From NCBI GenBank assembly GCA_902465755.1, contig CABQOK010000020.1:1-12215 (forward strand): a stretch of DNA of 12,215 nucleotides, read 5' to 3'. The notes beneath the pieces were generated by a model. The model searched no databases, had not been told where the DNA came from, and worked only from the letters and a program-made list of their open reading frames with translations. Below, in pieces: positions 8,266 through 12,215 of the stretch (position 1 is its first letter; every line of letters starts with the position of its first letter). The stretch comes from an uncultured Anaerococcus sp. GTDB taxonomy: Bacteria; Bacillota; Clostridia; Tissierellales; Peptoniphilaceae. Position numbers and translations under genes: made by a program.

Positions 8266-9645
8266 ATGAAAAAAAATACTAATCAAGCTGTCTCAAAGTC
8301 TTTGTTTGACCTTGATGGCAAGCCAGAATTTAAGAAGGCTTTCCCCATAGCCCTTCAGCACTTGTTGGCAATGATAGTAGGTAATACTCTACCTGCAATT
8401 GTTTTGACAAATACCTTAGCTAACACAGACCATGCCCTAACAGCTGCAGAGTCGATTTATCTAATACAGGCAGGAATGTTTGTGGCAGCCCTTGCTACCT
8501 TCCTCCAACTTTATCCAATAGTTAAACTTGGACTTGGATCAAGGCTTCCTATGGTAATGGGGGTATCCTTTGCCTATATACCTGTAATTAACTCAGTTGC
8601 AGTCAAATACGGTATAGGAGCAGTCTTTGCCTCCCAGATAGTAGGTGGTGTGATAGCCTTCCTTGTGGGAATGAATATCAAAAGGCTCTACAAATACTTC
8701 CCACCAATGGTATCTGGAACAGTTGTCCTTACAATAGGTCTTTCCCTCTACTCAGTTGCCCTAAACTATATGGCAGGAGGAAATGGAAATCCTAACCAAG
8801 GAGCTATGGTATATTGGATAGTTGCCTTCATCACTCTTGCAGTTGTTCTTATTTGTAATATGTTTGGTAAGGGTCTTGTTAAGCTTTCTGCAATCCTTAT
8901 AGGAATCGTAGCAGGTTATATCGCTTCTCTTGCCTTTGGTATAGTAGATTTCTCTAAGCTATCCGATGCAGCATGGCTTACAATTCCAAAAGTTATGCCT
9001 TTTAGCCTAGACTTCCACCTAGATGCTTGTATCACAATGGCGGTTATGTTTACGGTAAACTCCATCCAGGCAGTAGGAGATTTCTCTTCTACCACGACAG
9101 GTGGACTTGACAGACAACCAACAGAAAAGGAACTTGAGGGAGGAATCAAGGGCTATGGTATTGTAAATATGATATCAGCATTATTTGGGGGACTTCCTAC
9201 AGCATCTTATTCACAAAACGTTGGTATAGTGTCTCTAACAAAGGTTGTTTCAAGACACGTGCTTAAGATTACTGCTACTATGATCCTTATAGCAGGATTT
9301 ATTCCAAAGTTTGGCGCTCTAATGCTTTCTGTACCTCAAGCTGTAATTGGTGGAGCGACAGTAACAGTATTTGCCCAAATCACTATGAGTGGAATGAGAC
9401 TTATCACATCTGATGAGATGAGTGTAAGAAATGTAACTATAACAGGACTTGCAATCGCACTAGGTATGGGAATCACCCAGGTAAACCCAGTAGCAATCGA
9501 ACAATTCCCAGAATGGTTTAGAATGATATTTATCTCATCACCTGTAGTTCTTTCAACTCTTGTAGTTTTCTTCCTAAATATAATTCTTCCAAAGAAGACT
9601 ATCGAAGAAGAAGAACGTGAAAGAGAAATGATGGATAAGGAATAA
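8266..9645 (+). CDS. NCS2 family purine (xanthine/urate-type) permease 1
   Basis: A 459-residue polytopic membrane protein of the nucleobase:cation symporter-2 (NAT/UraA) family. Family marks are the Gln31-His32 pair in ALQHLLAM, QAGMFVAALATFLQLYP (68-84), GSRLPMVMGVSFAY (91-104), the TM8 segment VNSIQAVGDFSSTT (264-277), and the NAT signature QNVGIVSLTK (317-326) followed by Arg330. In most characterised members the TM8 position is Glu (E in the EAVGD-type motif); here it is Gln268, with Asp272 kept. ATG 8266 has AAGGAG at 8255-8260. The gene lies 37 bases after ssnA with no terminator, so it closes the ygfK-ssnA unit and probably supplies that pathway with xanthine or urate. The tail ends in a charged EEEEREREMMDKE stretch facing the cytoplasm. 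Confidence 0.92.
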   Translation: MKKNTNQAVSKSLFDLDGKPEFKKAFPIALQHLLAMIVGNTLPAIVLTNTLANTDHALTAAESIYLIQAGMFVAALATFLQLYPIVKLGLGSRLPMVMGVSFAYIPVINSVAVKYGIGAVFASQIVGGVIAFLVGMNIKRLYKYFPPMVSGTVVLTIGLSLYSVALNYMAGGNGNPNQGAMVYWIVAFITLAVVLICNMFGKGLVKLSAILIGIVAGYIASLAFGIVDFSKLSDAAWLTIPKVMPFSLDFHLDACITMAVMFTVNSIQAVGDFSSTTTGGLDRQPTEKELEGGIKGYGIVNMISALFGGLPTASYSQNVGIVSLTKVVSRHVLKITATMILIAGFIPKFGALMLSVPQAVIGGATVTVFAQITMSGMRLITSDEMSVRNVTITGLAIALGMGITQVNPVAIEQFPEWFRMIFISSPVVLSTLVVFFLNIILPKKTIEEEEREREMMDKE

Positions 9646-9651
9646 AAGAAT

Positions 9652-9883
9652 CGCCATGAAAGTGGTGTCAGAGTGTAGACAAAATCCAAAAACGCTTATC
9701 CAACTACAGAAATTTAGAAATTCTAAATCTCATAATACTGTAAATCGCAAACTCGCTAAGGCTCGAACAGTGCGATTTACGGGCGTATTATTTCGATTTG
9801 AATTTCTTGAAATTTCTTCCGAATGGAACGCTTCCTTTTGGATTTTGTCCCTTTGTCATTAGTCTAGCGCCATGAAAGTGGCG
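9652..9883. repeat. MITE-like imperfect palindrome with duplicated flanking hairpin
   Basis: The 398-base gap between the permeases holds a long imperfect inverted repeat. GACAAAATCCAAAA (9678-9691) pairs perfectly with 9836-9849. AGAAATTT/AGAAATTC (9708-9723) pairs with 9800-9817 apart from a 2-base bulge. AAATC and ATAATAC (9725-9738) pair with 9785-9799. GTAAATCGCA (9740-9749) pairs perfectly with 9771-9780. The tip, 9750-9770, is CTCGCTAAGGCTCG-like. Outside the arms, the 14-base sequence CGCCATGAAAGTGG occurs in direct orientation at 9652-9665 and 9868-9881. The right copy forms a terminator and the left one lacks the T-run. A 68-codon frame inside (9656-9862) is a by-product. It is either a non-autonomous mobile repeat or a large structured 3' UTR; copy number elsewhere is unknown. 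Confidence 0.65.
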
Positions 9884-9892
9884 TTTTTCTTT
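9866..9892 (+). terminator. Terminator after the ygfK-ssnA-permease unit
   Basis: CGCCA (9868-9872) pairs with TGGCG (9879-9883) around TGAAAG. The outer A-T and G-T pairs lengthen the stem, and TTTTTCTTT follows at 9884-9892. This is a standard rho-independent terminator. It lies more than 200 bases after the permease stop because the palindromic element sits in between. Confidence 0.75.
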
Positions 9893-9978
9893 GCTCATTT
9901 TTAAAGAGAGCTATTATTTATGAAGTGTGAATTAGCCTAGGTTTTCCCGGGTCATATTCCTTTTTATTTTAAGAAAAT

Positions 9979-10001
9979 AAATATTTTACAGTAAAATATT
10001 T
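9979..10001. promoter_or_regulatory. Perfect 23-bp palindrome, probable operator
   Basis: AAATATTTTAC (9979-9989) and GTAAAATATTT (9991-10001) are exact reverse complements around a single A at 9990. The palindrome covers the whole -35 hexamer and half the spacer of the promoter for the second permease, the classic place for a repressor site. No U-tract or protein-coding role explains it. The cognate regulator is not in the window, and I do not recognise the motif as a named box. Confidence 0.6.
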
Positions 10002-10012
10002 TGTGATACAAT
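9985..10012 (+). promoter_or_regulatory. Sigma-A type promoter of NCS2 permease 2
   Basis: TTTACA (9985-9990) and TACAAT (10007-10012) are separated by 16 bases, and TG two bases before the -10 makes it an extended -10 promoter. Transcription would start near 10019-10020, giving a leader of about 24 bases before ATG 10044. The stretch 9893-9960 upstream holds no gene. It contains an unexplained small GC-rich patch with CCTAGG and CCCGGG (about 9936-9951), and I see no purine riboswitch core there. Confidence 0.65.
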
Positions 10013-10043
10013 TATTCATATAGAAAACGAAAGGGAGGATTCT

Positions 10044-11393
10044 ATGAAATCTGAAACAAATTCTAGTGTAAGTATTGACAATATTTACCAACTTGATGGC
10101 AAGGTTCCTATAGCCAAGGCGATTCCTTTTGGTATCCAGCACGTATTGGCTATGTTTGTTGCAAATATTGCTCCAATTATTCTTGTCGTAGGGGCAGCAA
10201 CAGCGGCAAATCCTGATCTTGATATTGACCTAGCATCTCTAATCCAAAATGCTATGTTCATTGCAGGTCTTGGCTCACTCATTCAGCTCTACCCAGTATG
10301 GAAAATCGGTTCTAGACTTCCAATTATCATGGGTGTAAGTTTTACTTTTTTGGCATCTTTAATTTATGTTTCTACTACTTTCAACTACGAAACTATGATT
10401 GGCGCAATTATCGTAGGCGGTATTATCGAAGGGACTTTGGGTCTTCTTGCAAAATACTGGAGGAAGTTTATAGCACCAATAGTTTCTGCATGTGTTGTTA
10501 CAGCGATTGGTTTTTCTCTATTAAGCGTTGGGGCTGCATCATTTGGTGGCGGCAATGGGGCTAGTGATTTTGGTTCTACAAGAAATCTTCTTCTTGGAAC
10601 TATCACTCTAATATCTTGTTTATCCTTTAATTCTTTGGCTAAGGGCTTTTGGAAACAGCTTTCTGTTCTATTTGGTCTTATAGTTGGTTACATAATAGCA
10701 GTCTTTATGGGCATGGTTGATTTCTCACCAATTGCCGAAGCGGGCCTCTTTTCTATTCCAAAGTTTATGCCTTTCAAGCCACAATTTAACCTAAGTGCTA
10801 TTATGGCCATGGTTGTTGTATTTTTGGTATCTGCGGCAGAAACTATTGGAGATACTACTGCAGTTTGTGCTGGTGGTTTGGGTCGTGATATTACTGAAAA
10901 AGAAATACAAGGATCTCTTGCTTGTGATGGCTTCCTAAGTGCGGTTTCTGGTCTTTTTGGCTGTACTCCAATCACATCTTTTAGCCAAAACGTTGGTCTT
11001 GTAGCAATGACTAAGGTTGTCAATAGATTTACCATAATGTTTGGTGCCTTGACCTTGATTCTTGCGGGACTCTTCCCAAAGGTCGGAGCCTTGCTTGCAA
11101 CTCTTCCAGAGCCAGTTCTTGGAGGTTGTACTATAATGATGTTTGGTTCAATCGTGGTAAGCGGTATTGGAATGATTGCTGATTGCGGCTTTAGCCAAAG
11201 AAATACCACCATAGCTGCCCTATCCTTGAGTATTGGAATTGGTTTTACACAAATTCCAGAAATCTACCAACAACTTCCAACTCTCTTTAGGGATGTTTTC
11301 TCATCAAACCCAGTAGCTAACGTATTTGTTATAGCTATAGTAATGAGTCTTATTCTTCCAAAGGAAAGGGAAGAAAAGCAAAAAGAAAATTAA
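10044..11393 (+). CDS. NCS2 family purine permease 2
   Basis: A 449-residue polytopic membrane transporter of the same NCS2 family as the gene at 8266, but clearly diverged. Motifs are Gln32-His33 in GIQHVLAM, NAMFIAGLGSLIQLYP (69-84), GSRLPIIMGVSFTF (89-102), TM8 AAETIGDTTAV (264-274) with the expected substrate-side Glu266 and Asp270, and the NAT signature QNVGLVAMTK (315-324) with Arg328. Both permeases share an N-terminal LDGK...KA.P...QH pattern, suggesting common descent within one subfamily. A strong AGGGAGG ribosome site (10032-10038) precedes ATG 10044. The gene has its own promoter, an operator-like palindrome and a terminator, so it is regulated apart from the rest of the cluster. 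The substrate is probably xanthine, urate or another oxopurine; which of the two permeases carries which is not visible. Confidence 0.92.
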   Translation: MKSETNSSVSIDNIYQLDGKVPIAKAIPFGIQHVLAMFVANIAPIILVVGAATAANPDLDIDLASLIQNAMFIAGLGSLIQLYPVWKIGSRLPIIMGVSFTFLASLIYVSTTFNYETMIGAIIVGGIIEGTLGLLAKYWRKFIAPIVSACVVTAIGFSLLSVGAASFGGGNGASDFGSTRNLLLGTITLISCLSFNSLAKGFWKQLSVLFGLIVGYIIAVFMGMVDFSPIAEAGLFSIPKFMPFKPQFNLSAIMAMVVVFLVSAAETIGDTTAVCAGGLGRDITEKEIQGSLACDGFLSAVSGLFGCTPITSFSQNVGLVAMTKVVNRFTIMFGALTLILAGLFPKVGALLATLPEPVLGGCTIMMFGSIVVSGIGMIADCGFSQRNTTIAALSLSIGIGFTQIPEIYQQLPTLFRDVFSSNPVANVFVIAIVMSLILPKEREEKQKEN

Positions 11394-11398
11394 TTTAT

Positions 11399-11434
11399 AT
11401 ACTTCCAAATCATATATGATTTGGGAGTATTTTT
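11399..11434 (+). terminator. Strong rho-independent terminator after permease 2
   Basis: ATACTTCCAAATCA (11399-11412) pairs with TGATTTGGGAGTAT (11417-11430) over 14 base pairs with one T-G wobble and a TATA loop, followed by TTTT. It begins 5 bases after the permease stop, so the permease is monocistronic. Confidence 0.9.
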
Positions 11435-11447
11435 GTGCCCGAAACTA

Positions 11448-11476
11448 TTAATTTACCTTAAAATATGATATATTAT
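11448..11476 (+). promoter_or_regulatory. Possible promoter of the molybdenum hydroxylase gene
   Basis: TATTAT (11471-11476) is a good -10, and TTAATT (11448-11453) is a poor -35 at 17-base spacing. A separate promoter is expected here because a strong terminator lies just upstream, but the hexamers alone are weak evidence. Confidence 0.3.
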
Positions 11477-11511
11477 TTGTAAATAGTCGTAAGTATCAGA
11501 AAGGAAAGAAT

Positions 11512-12215
11512 ATGTACGTAGGCAAAAAAATCAAGAGAGTAGATGCTTTTGACAAGGTTACAGGTAGGGCTAAGTTTACCGAAGACCTCGTTCCAAAGGA
11601 TGCATACACAGCGAAGATCTACCATTCAACCATAGCACACGGTAAGGTTTTAAGTATAGATATAAAAGAAGCCATGGAGGTTCCTGGCGTTGTCAAGATA
11701 GTAACTTGTTTTGACGTGCCAAATATTCAATTCCCAACAGCAGGTCACCCTTGGTCTACGGAAAAGGACCACCAAGACGTAGCTGATAGGCTCCTACTCA
11801 ATGAGCATGTTAGATATTACGGAGACGATGTCGCTGTAGTTATAGGTCGTGACGAAGTAGCTTGCAAACAAGCCTTAAAGAAAATCGTAGTAGAATACGA
11901 AGAGTATCCTGCAAACTTCGACGCCCTCGATTCAATGAAGGACGTTAAGGTCCCAATCCATGAGGAAAGCCCTGACAATATCCTAAAACATACTACAAAT
12001 AACAGGGGAGACTTCGAAGAAGCTATCAAGGAAGAGGGATTGATCAAGGTGGTTGGAGATTATGAAACACCTATAATATCCCACGCCCATTTGGAAAATC
12101 CAGATGTATACGCCTATGAAAAGTCAGGCAAGATAGTTGTAGTTGCCTCAACCCAAATCCCTCGCATCATAAGAAGAGTTGTCGGCCAAGCCCTAGGACT
12201 TGGTTGGGGAAAGAT
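11512..12215 (+). CDS. Molybdenum hydroxylase large subunit (Se-linked xanthine dehydrogenase/XdhD type), N-terminal part
   Basis: An open frame runs from ATG 11512 to the right edge (234 complete codons, no stop). AAGGAAAG (11501-11508) is the ribosome site. The protein opens with VGKKIKRVDAFDKVTGRAKF (about 3-22), the standard start of the xanthine-dehydrogenase a/b hammerhead domain. PGVVKIVT, FPTAGHPW and YYGDDVAVVIG follow, then at the edge the start of the molybdopterin-binding domain (LENPDVYAYE, ASTQIP, GQALGLGWGK). There is no fused N-terminal 2Fe-2S domain, unlike E. coli XdhD, so separate Fe-S and FAD subunits would be needed. Members of this branch hydroxylate xanthine or related purines and are often selenium-dependent through a cofactor-bound Se rather than selenocysteine; no in-frame TGA is seen here. 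Xanthine dehydrogenase versus the XdhD 'selenate reductase' branch cannot be settled from this fragment. Confidence 0.88.
   Translation, partial: MYVGKKIKRVDAFDKVTGRAKFTEDLVPKDAYTAKIYHSTIAHGKVLSIDIKEAMEVPGVVKIVTCFDVPNIQFPTAGHPWSTEKDHQDVADRLLLNEHVRYYGDDVAVVIGRDEVACKQALKKIVVEYEEYPANFDALDSMKDVKVPIHEESPDNILKHTTNNRGDFEEAIKEEGLIKVVGDYETPIISHAHLENPDVYAYEKSGKIVVVASTQIPRIIRRVVGQALGLGWGK

Noticed and set aside
9656..9862. 68-codon open frame on the + strand
   Set aside because: It lies entirely within the palindromic element, has no ribosome binding site before its ATG (which is part of the repeated CGCCATGAAAG hairpin), and its translation shows no protein-like pattern.
9920..9940. Tiny leader peptide (MKCELA)
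   Set aside because: It lies upstream of the predicted promoter, has no well-placed ribosome site, and is too short to support.
9893..10043. Purine riboswitch before permease 2
   Set aside because: The leader after the predicted start site is only about 24 bases, and no conserved purine-aptamer core or expression-platform terminator is visible upstream.
10688..11212. 174-codon open frame on the - strand
   Set aside because: It is antisense to the conserved core of NCS2 permease 2; its length is a by-product of codon bias on the other strand. The same holds for the 3778-4191 minus frame opposite carbamate kinase and the 128-454 minus frame opposite ygeW.
11451..11484. ATTTAC...GTAAAT half-sites before the molybdenum hydroxylase, resembling the permease 2 palindrome
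   Set aside because: The half-sites are 22 bases apart with poor symmetry between them and are only 6 bases long in AT-rich DNA, so a shared operator cannot be claimed.
11512..12215. Selenocysteine codon in the molybdenum hydroxylase or other genes
   Set aside because: No in-frame TGA interrupts any of the coding regions; selenium in this enzyme type is part of a labile cofactor, not selenocysteine.

Overview
The window is low-GC DNA with strong purine-rich ribosome binding sites (GGAG or AGGA types), frequent AGA, ATA and CTA codons, and U-tailed hairpin terminators. This points to an anaerobic Firmicute. The overall style suggests the Peptoniphilaceae (Anaerococcus/Peptoniphilus group), but that is an inference without a database search. 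All genes are on the + strand.

Layout. (1) Bases 1-4318: the 3' end of a YgeW-type knotted carbamoyltransferase, then ygeY (M20-type metallohydrolase), a sodium:solute symporter, and a carbamate kinase (arcC/yqeA type) that ends in a clear rho-independent terminator. (2) Bases 4319-9890: ygfK (flavin/Fe-S oxidoreductase), ssnA (amidohydrolase) and an NCS2 purine permease. They are followed by a roughly 230-bp imperfect-palindrome element and a terminator. (3) Bases 9893-11434: a second, divergent NCS2 permease as its own unit, with a good promoter overlapped by a perfect 23-bp palindrome (probable operator) and a strong terminator. (4) From 11512 to the right edge: the start of a molybdenum hydroxylase large subunit of the xanthine dehydrogenase/XdhD type.

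This gene set is the anaerobic purine (urate/xanthine) breakdown cluster known from E. coli (ygeW-ygeX-ygeY-hyuA-yqeA-ygfK-ssnA-ygfM-xdhD) and from selenium-linked clusters of gut Firmicutes. A plausible working model is this. NCS2 permeases import purines. The molybdenum hydroxylase and YgfK interconvert oxidised and reduced purines. SsnA and YgeY carry out ring-opening and deamidation or deacylation steps. YgeW transfers carbamoyl groups from ureido intermediates to phosphate, and carbamate kinase makes ATP from the carbamoyl phosphate. The individual reactions are inferred from family and context.

The system itself is of a known kind. The unusual points are local: a YgfK that appears to lack its NAD(P)-binding subdomain; an SSS transporter with different codon usage where hyuA sits in E. 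coli; a Gln in place of the expected substrate-binding Glu in the first NCS2 permease; a MITE-like palindrome associated with a duplicated terminator hairpin; and a 23-bp operator-like palindrome over the second permease's promoter.
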